Source: JANXUC01 sp043782485
GTDB taxonomy: Bacteria > Acidobacteriota > Terriglobia > Terriglobales > Acidobacteriaceae
Length of the DNA: 15,646 bases
Assembly (NCBI GenBank): GCA_043782485.1
Contig: JAYWAL010000063.1
Location: 1 to 15,646 of the forward strand
Direction: 5' to 3'
Of the stretch, positions 4,931-12,293 are shown one piece after another. Under the pieces are notes generated by a model, which was not told where the DNA came from, ran no database searches, and saw only the letters and a list, made by a program, of their open reading frames with translations. A program made the position numbers and the translations under genes. How positions within the stretch are numbered: the first letter of the stretch is position 1; each line of letters opens with the position of its first letter.

Positions 4931-6544
4931 TCAAGCCACTTTGCCGGAGTCCTTGCCCGGGGAGTCTTTCAAGACTTCTACTGCTGCCAATCTTCCGGGG
5001 GCTCCCATGATGCCGCCGCCGGGGTGGGCTGCTGATCCGCAGATGTAGAGGTTCTTGATTGGGGTGCGAAATTGCGCCCAGCCTGGGACGGGTCTTAGGA
5101 AGAATAGTTGTTCCAAAGATAGTTCGCCCTGGAAGATGTTGCCTTCGCTCAAGCCGAATTCTCGCTCGAGGTCGAGTGGCGTGACGATTTGGCGGTGCAG
5201 AATGATGTCTTTGATGTTCGGTGCGTGCTCGGCAATGGTGTTGATTACCGTGTCGCCAAACTTTTCTTTTTCTGTGTCCCAGTGCAGGCCGGGAGCGAGT
5301 TTGTAAGGGGCATACTGCACGAAGCAGGACATGACGTGCTTGCCCGGGGGTGCGAGGCTGGGGTCGGTGAGGCTGGGAATTACGCAATCGATATAGGGAC
5401 GGCGGGAGAAGTTGCCGTATTTGGCGTCATCGTAAGCGCGTTCCATATACTCAACACTCGGCGAGATGGAGATGGCTCCGCGCAGGTGCAGGCCATCGCC
5501 GGGGAGGGCTTTGAAGTTGGGCAGGGCATCGAGAGCGAGGTTTACTTTTCCGGAGGACCCGCGAAATTTGTAGCGGTTCACGTCTTCCAGGAAATCGCTG
5601 GGCAGTTCGCTTGGTTCCAGGAACTTGGTGAACGTCAGGCGCGGATCGACGCTCGACGAGACGACATCAGCATAAATTTCGTCGCCATTCTCAAGCACTA
5701 CGCCGTTAGCCTTGCCATTCTTCACCAGAATCTTGGAAATTCCAGCCTTGCAGCGAATTTCCACGCCTAATTCACGGCCAGCGTCGGCGATGGCGTTGGA
5801 GATGGCTCCCGTCCCGCCGCGGGCGAATCCCCACGCGCGGAACGCTCCGTCGATTTCTCCCATGTAGTGGTGCAACAGCACGTAGGCCGTGCCCGGAGAG
5901 CGGACGCCGAGGAATGTTCCAATAATGCCCGATGCAGACATTGTCGCTTTTAGAACATCGGTCTCGAACCACTGGTCCAGGAAGTCGATGGCGCTCATGG
6001 TCATGAGCTGGACTTGATCGTATTTGGCCTGACTGTCGAGTGCCTGGAAGCGCTTGCCCAGGAAGAGCAGCTTCATCAGGTCGCGCGGGTTGAGCGACGT
6101 GGGGTCGGGCGGCACCATGGCGAGGATGGGCTTTACGAAGCGGCACATGGCTTGCATGGCCTTGCCAAATTCCTCGTAGGCTTCGGCGTCGAGCTTGGAG
6201 TGGCGCGCGATTTCGCGGCGCGACTTGCCGTGATCGTTGACCCGCCAGAGGTAGTCGCCGTTGAGCATGGGCGTAAACGTGCCGTCGAGCGGCAGGATTT
6301 CCAGGCCGTGGCGCGGCAGGTCGAGGTCGCGAATGATTTCCGGGCGCAGCAGCGAGACCACGTAGGAGCAGACCGAGAACTTGAAGCCGGGGTAGACTTC
6401 TTCGGTGACGGCGGCTCCGCCGACGATGTGGCGACGCTCGAGGACAACAACTTTTTTCCCTGCGCGGGCTAGGTAGGCGGCGTGGGTAAGGCCATTATGG
6501 CCTCCGCCGATGACGATTGCGTCGTATTGATTGCTGCTGGCCAT
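4931..6544 (-). CDS. PYROXD2-like FAD/NAD(P) oxidoreductase, copy 1
   Basis: A 537-residue flavoprotein with close similarity to vertebrate PYROXD2. It has AIVIGGGHNGLTHAAYLARAG (FAD Rossmann site, G13-G18), then VLERRHIVGGAAVTEE and YPGFKFS, with SLLRPEI shortly after. The C-terminal FAD motif CGSAAHPGGGIMGAPGR is intact. PYROXD2 is a mitochondrial protein in animals whose substrate is not established, so no reaction is assigned. The start is ATG 6544; the upstream AAGAAA is a poor ribosome site, so translation may be modest. uvrC ends 198 bases upstream on the same strand. That gap (6545-6742) holds no gene; an imperfect CCTGG/CCAGG inverted repeat near 6690-6710 is all I see. Operon linkage to uvrC is possible but unproven. 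Confidence 0.88.
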   Translation of the reverse strand: MASSNQYDAIVIGGGHNGLTHAAYLARAGKKVVVLERRHIVGGAAVTEEVYPGFKFSVCSYVVSLLRPEIIRDLDLPRHGLEILPLDGTFTPMLNGDYLWRVNDHGKSRREIARHSKLDAEAYEEFGKAMQAMCRFVKPILAMVPPDPTSLNPRDLMKLLFLGKRFQALDSQAKYDQVQLMTMSAIDFLDQWFETDVLKATMSASGIIGTFLGVRSPGTAYVLLHHYMGEIDGAFRAWGFARGGTGAISNAIADAGRELGVEIRCKAGISKILVKNGKANGVVLENGDEIYADVVSSSVDPRLTFTKFLEPSELPSDFLEDVNRYKFRGSSGKVNLALDALPNFKALPGDGLHLRGAISISPSVEYMERAYDDAKYGNFSRRPYIDCVIPSLTDPSLAPPGKHVMSCFVQYAPYKLAPGLHWDTEKEKFGDTVINTIAEHAPNIKDIILHRQIVTPLDLEREFGLSEGNIFQGELSLEQLFFLRPVPGWAQFRTPIKNLYICGSAAHPGGGIMGAPGRLAAVEVLKDSPGKDSGKVA

Positions 6545-6742
6545 AGGGTTTTCTTAGGGAGGGGGCGAAACTGAGGCGCGCCGCTCGTTTGGGAGAACCT
6601 GCCATTCTATGCGGGGAGTGGGGGTTTTGTCTTGCGGGCAACAGTTGGCGCAGGTGTCATGCCATGTTTCGCCCGTTCAGCTTACGCTTGCCTGGATCGG
6701 CGACGCCAGGTTGGGGGCCGGAAAGCGACGGATACTCGTGTT

Positions 6743-8587
6743 TCATTTATGGGAATGAAAGTGCTTTTGGATGGCTCCGGCTTGGGCTTTGGTGACGACG
6801 GCGGAGAGGGAAGCGGTGTCGGCTTCCTTTACGGCTTGCAGGCTGCCGAAGTGTTGCAATAACCGCCGCGTGGTGGACTCCCCAATCCCCGGCACCTCAC
6901 GCAGCTCCGTCGACCGGTCCCGCATCTGCCGCCGCTTGCGATGGAATGTCACCGCAAAACGGTGAGCCTCATCGCGAACCATTTGCACCACATGCAGCAC
7001 AGGCGACCGCCGGTCCAACACAATCGGCTCATGTTCCTGGCCGAGAACGTAAATAATCTCTTCTCTCTTGGCGATCGACGCCAGCGGCTGATTCGTAATC
7101 CCCACGGATTCCAGCGCCTCGGCCGCCGCATGTAACTGACCAATCCCGCCATCAATCAGCACCAGGCTGGGCATCTCGCGCTTGGCATCTTTCTGCATTT
7201 CTTCCTGAACCCGCTTATACCGCCGCCCCACCACCTCGCGCATCGAAGCAAAATCATCCACGCCCACCACCGTCTTAATCAAAAACTTCCGGTAGTCCGA
7301 CTTCTTCATCTTCCCGTCTTCCCAAACCACCATCGACGCCACCGTCTCCGACCCTTGAATGTGAGAAATATCAAAACACTCAATCCGTCGCGGAAGCTCC
7401 GGCAGTCCGAGCGCGTCCTGAAACGCTTCTTGAATGGCCTTGGTATTCGGCTTCATCACGCGGAAACGCTGGTCGAAAGACGACTTGGCGTTCGTGCCAG
7501 CCAAATCCATCAGCGCCAGCTTTTCCCCCCGCTGCGGAACGTGAATCTGAATCCGCGCCGCCCGCGGACTCTGCGCCGCTACTTGTTCCGAAAGCAAATC
7601 TTCCAGCGGAACCCGATCCTCAAACTCCACCGGCACGTAAATCGTTCGCGGCACGTAAGGCTGCCCCAAATATAACTGCTGCAACAGAGTGGAAAAGAAC
7701 TCCCCAGGCTCAAACGCATCCAGCCCCGGCAGCTCCTCCCAGAAAAACGCCCTCCGGTCCAGCACCCGCCCGCTACGCATGTGAAACAAGTTCACCGCCA
7801 GCATCCCGTTTTCGCAGTGGTAGCCAAACACGTCAGCGTCGTTGCCCTCCACCCCGGCGATGCGCTGCTTCTCCTGCAACTGCTCCACCGTGGAAATCAG
7901 ATCCCGATATTTCGCAGCCCGCTCATACTCCTCCGCCACAGCCGCCTGTTCCATGCGCGCTTCCAAGGACCGAGACAAATCCGCCTGCCGCCCCTCCAAA
8001 AACAGCCTCACATCGCGCACCGCCTCCTGATAAACCTCCGGCGTAGTCAGCCCAGCCACGCAAGGCCCCAAACATCTCTCGATATGGAACTGCAAACAAG
8101 GTCGAGGATGCGTCCGATTCAAATCCACATAACACGAAGGCACCAGAAAATTCCGATGAATCAAATCCACAATCCGGTATGCCAGATTCGCCGGAAAGTA
8201 CGGCCCAAAATACTGGCTCCCATCTTTCCGCAGCCGCCGCGTTACATACACCCGCGGATATTTCTCCGCCATTGTCAACTTCACATACGGATACGTCTTA
8301 TCGTCCCGCAACAAAATGTTGTAGCGAGGCTGCTTCTGCTTAATCAGGTTATTTTCAAGCGCCAGCGCCTCGCGTTCATTAGCGACCACAATCCATTCCA
8401 CATCCGCCGCCTCGCGCACCAGCGACCCAGTCTTCGCGTCGGCCATGCGCCCCTCATGGAAATACTGGCTCACGCGATGCCGCAGGCTCTTGGCCTTGCC
8501 CACGTAAATCACCACGCCCTCAGCGTTTTTGTAGAGGTAAACGCCCGGGGAAGCGGGAATCGTCCGAATTTTGGCGTGCAGGTCCAT
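6743..8587 (-). CDS. uvrC: Excinuclease ABC subunit C (UvrC)
   Basis: A 614-residue, full-length UvrC, the dual-incision nuclease of nucleotide excision repair that acts with UvrA and UvrB. The N-terminal GIY-YIG nuclease spans residues 12-90 (GVYLYK, IYVGKAKSLRHRV, E78). Cysteines C152, C164, C172 and C176 keep the 12/8/4 spacing reported for the iron-sulfur site of E. coli UvrC. The UVR motif that meets UvrB lies near 205-240. The RNase H-like second nuclease has D406 (FDISH), D479 (LIDGGIGQ) and H542 (DEAHRF). A helix-hairpin-helix DNA-binding domain lies at 562-590 (LREVPGIGESTTRRLL). No key residue is missing. The start is ATG 8587; the upstream site is weak, and MDLHAKIRTIPASPGVY is the usual N-terminus. 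Confidence 0.97.
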   Translation of the reverse strand: MDLHAKIRTIPASPGVYLYKNAEGVVIYVGKAKSLRHRVSQYFHEGRMADAKTGSLVREAADVEWIVVANEREALALENNLIKQKQPRYNILLRDDKTYPYVKLTMAEKYPRVYVTRRLRKDGSQYFGPYFPANLAYRIVDLIHRNFLVPSCYVDLNRTHPRPCLQFHIERCLGPCVAGLTTPEVYQEAVRDVRLFLEGRQADLSRSLEARMEQAAVAEEYERAAKYRDLISTVEQLQEKQRIAGVEGNDADVFGYHCENGMLAVNLFHMRSGRVLDRRAFFWEELPGLDAFEPGEFFSTLLQQLYLGQPYVPRTIYVPVEFEDRVPLEDLLSEQVAAQSPRAARIQIHVPQRGEKLALMDLAGTNAKSSFDQRFRVMKPNTKAIQEAFQDALGLPELPRRIECFDISHIQGSETVASMVVWEDGKMKKSDYRKFLIKTVVGVDDFASMREVVGRRYKRVQEEMQKDAKREMPSLVLIDGGIGQLHAAAEALESVGITNQPLASIAKREEIIYVLGQEHEPIVLDRRSPVLHVVQMVRDEAHRFAVTFHRKRRQMRDRSTELREVPGIGESTTRRLLQHFGSLQAVKEADTASLSAVVTKAQAGAIQKHFHSHK

Positions 8588-8924
8588 CGGTCTCAGGTCT
8601 AACGGGATAATTCCATCTTAGAGGATCGCGGGAGCCTTACGACGGCAGGACGCGGCGGTCACTACGCGAAACCTCCGTCCCCATGCCCTTCCCATTATGA
8701 ACGCCATATAAAAAATTCATTGGGACATGCCCGTTTGCGCGAAAATTGCCCCAAACTACCCCCCAATCCACCCCAGTCGAAATTCTCCATCCCACTGTTT
8801 ACAAAGGCTTTACGCCAAATTTCTTCCGGTGGAAATCAATTGGCACCGCCCGTGCTCTGTTAGAATGCAGGACGCTAGCATGCGCCCCCCGCACTTAAAG
8901 ACTTTTACTGAGAGGCTCCCCATT
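8588..8924. other. 337-base divergent intergenic region (uvrC / OmpA-like gene)
   Basis: The region separates two divergent genes. An open frame runs through it from 8727 in phase with the OmpA-like gene, but it has no recognisable protein text. The signal peptide begins only at 8925, so I treat the interval as control DNA. It holds an A/T-rich patch near 8704-8722 and a promoter candidate at 8840-8866. I see no clear uvrC promoter. Confidence 0.6.
8840..8866 (+). promoter_or_regulatory. Overlapping sigma-54-like and extended -10 promoter candidate
   Basis: TTGGCACCGCCCGTGC fits the sigma-54 -24/-12 pattern (TGGCAC, five bases, then GTGC where TTGC is usual). Its GG (8842-8843) and GC (8854-8855) are exactly ten bases apart. 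TGTTAGAAT (8858-8866) just downstream is a good extended -10, with TTGGCA as a -35 at 15 bases. Either would start RNA near 8867-8873, giving a leader of about 50 bases before ATG 8925. Confidence 0.45.
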
Positions 8925-9668
8925 ATGAAGACTACTTCGCTGACCCTGCTTCTGGCCTTGACCGCGGTATTGACCGTCGGCTGTTCGAGCAAGAACTACG
9001 TCAAGCAGCAGACCACCCCACTCGTCAACAAAACCAACGAGCTGGACGACATGACCGCCAAGAACACCCACGACATCAAGGACGTCGATGCCCGCGCCCA
9101 AGCCGGAATCCAGGCCGTACAGACCAAGGCCGCTGATGTCGATGCTAAGGCTTTGGCCGCTGGCAAGCAGGCCGATGATGCCCAGCTGCTGGCCAACAAC
9201 GCCACCAAGCGCGTGGATACGCTCCAGCAGACCGTCATCAACCTCGACAACTACCGCGTGGTCACCGAAGCCTCCGTTCACTTCGGCTTCAACCGCGACA
9301 ATCTCACCAAGGATGCCAAAGAAGCGCTCGACCAACTGGCCGGCGAAATTGGCAAGACCAAGGGCTATCTGGTCGCCGTGGAAGGTGGAGCCGATGGAAT
9401 CGGTGCCGCCGACTACAACTACGACCTCAGCCAGCGCCGCGCCACGGCCGTCATTCAGTATCTGGCGACCCAGCACAGCGTCCCGGCCTACAAGATTTAC
9501 GTAATTGGCCTAGGCAAGGACAAGCCGGTGGAAACCAACAAGACCGCCGATGGCCGTGCCAAGAACCGCCGCGTGGAAGTCCGCCTCATGACCAACATGG
9601 CGGGCGAAGCAGCTCCGGTAGCAGCCCCAGCGGCCGCCCCGGTGGCCAATCCAGGCGGAAGCAACTAG
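8925..9668 (+). CDS. OmpA-family peptidoglycan-binding lipoprotein
   Basis: A 247-residue lipoprotein. The signal peptide and lipobox (AVLTVGC, C20) are followed by an Ala/Asp/Lys-rich helical, coiled-coil-like stalk at about 30-105, similar in style to Lpp. The OmpA C-terminal domain spans about 111-222: VHFGFNRDNLTKDAKEALD, then EGGADGIGAADYNYDLSQRRA and NRRVEVRL. D157 and R172 are the expected peptidoglycan-contact residues; the usual GHTD is GGAD here. A Pro/Ala tail (227-243) ends the protein. The likely role is tethering the outer membrane to the cell wall. I chose ATG 8925 over earlier in-frame starts because it opens the signal peptide and has GAGAGG at 8910-8915. It is a single gene, closed by a strong terminator. 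Confidence 0.9.
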   Translation: MKTTSLTLLLALTAVLTVGCSSKNYVKQQTTPLVNKTNELDDMTAKNTHDIKDVDARAQAGIQAVQTKAADVDAKALAAGKQADDAQLLANNATKRVDTLQQTVINLDNYRVVTEASVHFGFNRDNLTKDAKEALDQLAGEIGKTKGYLVAVEGGADGIGAADYNYDLSQRRATAVIQYLATQHSVPAYKIYVIGLGKDKPVETNKTADGRAKNRRVEVRLMTNMAGEAAPVAAPAAAPVANPGGSN

Positions 9669-9726
9669 CTTTCGCTCAACTTCAACTTCGCTGAAGTCAA
9701 CCCTCCCCCAAAGAGGACTTCGCGAC

Positions 9727-9762
9727 CAGGCCGTCCCCCCTCCCGGAACGGCCTGTTTTTTT
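9727..9762 (+). terminator. Intrinsic terminator of the OmpA-like gene
   Basis: CAGGCCGT and ACGGCCTG form a perfect eight-base stem, followed at once by a run of seven or more T. It lies about 60 bases after the stop codon. Confidence 0.92.
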
Positions 9763-9877
9763 GCCCGCTCCCACAAGAAAATCAGCCACCCCAAACAACC
9801 CGCCCAGCCATTTCCGCGATCCAACCGGGTAGAATGGCAAAAGTGTGGGCAATGCCGATAAAGCTTCCCAACTTCCT

Positions 9878-9912
9878 TGTCATTCCGAGGAGCCGAAGGC
9901 GACGAGGAATCC
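9878..9912 (+). repeat. TGTCATTCC-type dispersed repeat
   Basis: TGTCATTCCGAGGAGC at the start and CGACGAGGAATCC at the end give the classic form of this repeat, whose inner part folds back on itself. Relatives lie at 3105-3166, 10771-10836 and 14384-14412. Confidence 0.65.
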
Positions 9913-9955
9913 GCTCGAGCTCCGGAAATCGGTTCTAGCTCCCGCTTTTGGGCGG

Positions 9956-10007
9956 CGCAGCACTTCAGTGCTGCGATACGTCCCTTGTAAAAAATGGGCT
10001 TCAGCCC
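9956..10007. repeat. Double-hairpin element, copy C (inverted, TTCA loops)
   Basis: CGCAGCAC-TTCA-GTGCTGCG (9956-9975) and GGGC-TTCA-GCCC (9996-10007) are separated by an A-rich spacer. Read on the minus strand the loops become TGAA and the spacer becomes T-rich, matching the plan of copies A and B with completely different stems. Confidence 0.65.
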
Positions 10008-10081
10008 TGCGGTAAGGGGTTGATCTAAAAGATGATTGTCGTTTCAGTCCCACTCAGCCGCTGCAAGCCGCTAACCCAATT

Positions 10082-10735
10082 ATGAAACGCCCTCTCGGAG
10101 TCTCGCTGCTACTACTATCCGCCCTAGCCGCTGGCCAAACCAACCCACACAACGACAAGCCCAAGCCCGACTCCCCACCCTCAGCCAGCCAACTTCCCCC
10201 CAACGACGCCCCGCCACGATCCGACACCAGCGACGACGGCGCCTTCAGCTCCAGCCGCGATACCATCATCGACCTCCGCCCCCCCAATGGCGACCTCAAA
10301 GAGCACCCCAACAGCTCCGCCGCCATGGCTAAGGCCACAGCCGATGAGACCGCCGAGCAATCCGCCGCCGACGTTCAGGAATTCCACCAATGGAATCCTA
10401 TGAAAGCCCTAAAAGACGTTGAGGTCGGCGACTACTACTTCAAGCGCAAAAACTATCGCGCCGCCCTCGATCGCTACCAGGAGGCGTTATTCTACAAAGA
10501 GAACGACGCCGAAGCCACCTACCGCCTCGCTGTTTGCCAGGAAAAGGTGTCCGATAAACCCGGCGCACTCGATCACTACACCGCCTACCTGAAAATCCTC
10601 CCCCACGGCCCCTACGCCGAAGAAGCCAAAGCCTCCATCGACCGCCTGGGCGGCGAAATGCCAAAAGAAGTCCCGAAAGAATCCCCCGCCAAGAAAGAAA
10701 CCGCCGACCAAACACCCACGCCAGAAAAGCCCTGA
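10082..10735 (+). CDS. Exported TPR protein
   Basis: A 217-residue protein with a short signal peptide (residues 1-18, LLLLSALAAG). A Pro/Ser/Asp-rich disordered segment (20-100) follows, then tetratricopeptide repeats at about 112-190: VGDYYFKRKNYRAALDRY, the next repeat beginning ATYRLAVCQEK, and AEEAKASIDRL. The tail is Lys/Pro/Glu-rich. TPRs bind partner proteins, and the layout is like periplasmic scaffold or BamD-like proteins, but it is too short and lacks a lipobox, so I do not call it BamD. The ATG at 10082 has no visible ribosome site; MKRPLGVSLLLLSALAAG makes it the sensible start. Heavy Pro and charged bias gives it a different composition from its neighbours. Confidence 0.8.
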   Translation: MKRPLGVSLLLLSALAAGQTNPHNDKPKPDSPPSASQLPPNDAPPRSDTSDDGAFSSSRDTIIDLRPPNGDLKEHPNSSAAMAKATADETAEQSAADVQEFHQWNPMKALKDVEVGDYYFKRKNYRAALDRYQEALFYKENDAEATYRLAVCQEKVSDKPGALDHYTAYLKILPHGPYAEEAKASIDRLGGEMPKEVPKESPAKKETADQTPTPEKP

Positions 10736-10770
10736 GAAATCCCGAATCCATTCCTGAACTGATCTTGAAC

Positions 10771-10836
10771 TGTCATCTTAAGCGCAGCATTCGCGCGCGA
10801 AGCGCGAGAATCGCAGTCGAAAGACCTCTGCCCCTG
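10771..10836 (+). repeat. TGTCATCTTAAGCGCAGC dispersed repeat with internal GC hairpin
   Basis: It begins TGTCATCTTAAGCGCAGC, contains the palindrome TCGCGCGCGA and a GCGCGA-rich centre, and ends with GTCGAAAGACCTCTGC. It is a divergent longer relative of the TGTCATTCC family, placed between the TPR and GloVer genes. A TACAAT (10904-10909) beyond it could serve as -10 for the next gene, with no clear -35. Confidence 0.5.
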
Positions 10837-10942
10837 CAAGGTCCTTGCCATGAAGGCCCGGCCAACGGCGCTAAGAGGCCAACCGCATCAAGCGCCCGTC
10901 GACTACAATGTTGTTCGCTAGGCAAAGCCAGGTTGGTCACCG

Positions 10943-12193
10943 ATGAGCACAATCCGTGTTTCCCCGCGCCGCCTCCTCCTGGTGCTGTCGTCGCTGTTGA
11001 TCGCGTACCATCCGGCGCAGGCCCTCACCGAAACGGTCCTCTATAGCTTTACGGGCGTCTCGGATGGGAAAATTCCCTCCGGTCTACTCGCCGATGCTAG
11101 CGGGACTCTCTACGGGACGACTCAGACTGGCGGAGCTTCCGGTTTCGGAACAGTATTCAGCCTGCCACCGTCGGGCCAGATGACCGTCTTGCATGACTTC
11201 CGAGGTGGAGCCGACGGCGCAGCGCCGTCTTTGCGGGCAAGTTTGATTCGAGATTCCGCCGGCAATCTCTACGGAACCACCATTCTGGGCGGCGCTTCCA
11301 ACCATGGCACCGTCTTTGAAATCACAGCCGGCGGCAGCGAGAAAATTCTCTACAGCTTTACCGGGCCAACGGATGGAGCGAATCCCCAAGCCGGCCTGGT
11401 GCAGGATGCGAAAGGGAATTTTTACGGCACAACGCTGGCCGGTGGCGCGTTTGGCGCAGGAACGGTTTTTAAGTTGACTCAGGCGGGGAAAGAGCAGGTG
11501 CTTTACAGTTTCACGGGCGGAGCGGACGGAGCAGCACCGGTCGCGCCACTTGTGCTGGATGCGCTCGGCAATCTCTACGGGTCCGCCAGCCTCGGTGGGG
11601 GGTTTTACAAGCATTGCCCACAACGGGGATGCGGCGTAATCTTCAAAATCACTCCAGCTGGAACAGAAAAAGTTCTCTGGCAGTTCTTGAAGTTTGACTA
11701 CGGGGTAAGCCCGCAAGCGCCAGTACTGCTGGACGCAAACGGCAACGTATTTGGCACAACGTTCACGGGTGGACCCAGCGGCTACGGGCTTTTATTCATG
11801 ATTACCCCGGCGGGACAACAAGTCTGGCTCCATTATTTCCGAGATCACAACCTGACCGGAGACGGCGGGTACCCCATCGGTCCCTTCGTGCAGGATGCGA
11901 AGGGTAATTTCTACGGCGTCACATATAAAGGCGGCACTCACAACCAGGGCACCGTATTTATGTGCACTCCGAATCACGTGGAAACGGTTCTGTATAACTT
12001 TACAGGGGCGTCCGACGGAGGATTGCCGCAATCCGGATTAGCCGCCGATGCTCAAGGCAACTACTACGGCACCACCCTTTCCGGCGGCGCCTTCGGTAAA
12101 GGAACGATCTTTAAACTCACCGCCCAAAAACTCACCACCCAAAAACTCACCACCCAAAATCACCACCCCATGAGCGCCCGAGTTTTGCGCTGA
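10943..12193 (+). CDS. Exported GloVer-repeat (TIGR03803-type) protein
   Basis: A 416-residue protein with a signal peptide (1-27, cleavage after PAQA). Seven repeats of about 50 residues follow. Each holds a VLYSFTG-like strand, a DG, a D-x-x-GN-x-YGTT turn and a GTVFKLT-like strand, as in NLYGTTILGGASNHGTVFEI. This is the choice-of-anchor GloVer family, common in Acidobacteriota. Seven units suggest a seven-bladed propeller, although the fold is inferred. Repeats 4 to 6 are the most divergent; repeat 4 carries a Cys pair (HCPQRGC). The C-terminus is a low-complexity tail (KLTTQKLTTQ) coded by a 15-base tandem repeat, and lacks the usual sorting domain. The ATG is preceded by a weak AGG. Role: surface or extracellular, unknown. 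Confidence 0.88.
   Translation: MSTIRVSPRRLLLVLSSLLIAYHPAQALTETVLYSFTGVSDGKIPSGLLADASGTLYGTTQTGGASGFGTVFSLPPSGQMTVLHDFRGGADGAAPSLRASLIRDSAGNLYGTTILGGASNHGTVFEITAGGSEKILYSFTGPTDGANPQAGLVQDAKGNFYGTTLAGGAFGAGTVFKLTQAGKEQVLYSFTGGADGAAPVAPLVLDALGNLYGSASLGGGFYKHCPQRGCGVIFKITPAGTEKVLWQFLKFDYGVSPQAPVLLDANGNVFGTTFTGGPSGYGLLFMITPAGQQVWLHYFRDHNLTGDGGYPIGPFVQDAKGNFYGVTYKGGTHNQGTVFMCTPNHVETVLYNFTGASDGGLPQSGLAADAQGNYYGTTLSGGAFGKGTIFKLTAQKLTTQKLTTQNHHPMSARVLR
12116..12169 (+). repeat. 15-base tandem repeat at the GloVer 3' end
   Basis: CTCACCACCCAAAAA is present three times (12116-12130 with one change, 12131-12145, 12146-12160 with a last-base change), plus a partial fourth. The unit is a multiple of three, so a gain or loss adds or removes five residues without breaking the frame. 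Confidence 0.85.
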
Positions 12194-12293
12194 CGGTGAC
12201 TCTGACCGTGTAAACGCGGGCATCGGAAAGGCGCGCGCGCCGCCCTGCGGGGGATATACTTGATCTTCACAGAACTCTCTCCGGAGGTTAGCC

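Larger units (their letters stand above)
9669..10081. other. 413-base gene-free stretch with terminator and two repeats
   Basis: After the OmpA-like gene come a small ACTTCA/TGAAGT hairpin, then the main terminator (9727-9762). A TGTCATTCC-type repeat (9878-9912) and an inverted double hairpin (9956-10007) follow. No gene is visible. The last 70 bases lead into the TPR gene without a visible ribosome site. Confidence 0.7.

Noticed and set aside
3181..6544. Carotenoid biosynthesis cluster
   Set aside because: The two oxidoreductases resemble PYROXD2 more than CrtI, and no phytoene synthase or other crt gene is nearby.
7781..8602. 273-codon plus-strand open frame opposite uvrC
   Set aside because: It is antisense to the conserved UvrC N-terminal half, is rich in Arg, His and Pro, and has no recognisable domain.
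8727..8924. N-terminal extension of the OmpA-like lipoprotein
   Set aside because: It would bury the signal peptide and lipobox in the middle of the protein and overlaps a good promoter; GAGAGG supports ATG 8925.
10082..10735. BamD assignment for the TPR protein
   Set aside because: No lipobox cysteine, too few TPR units, and a long disordered N-terminal segment.
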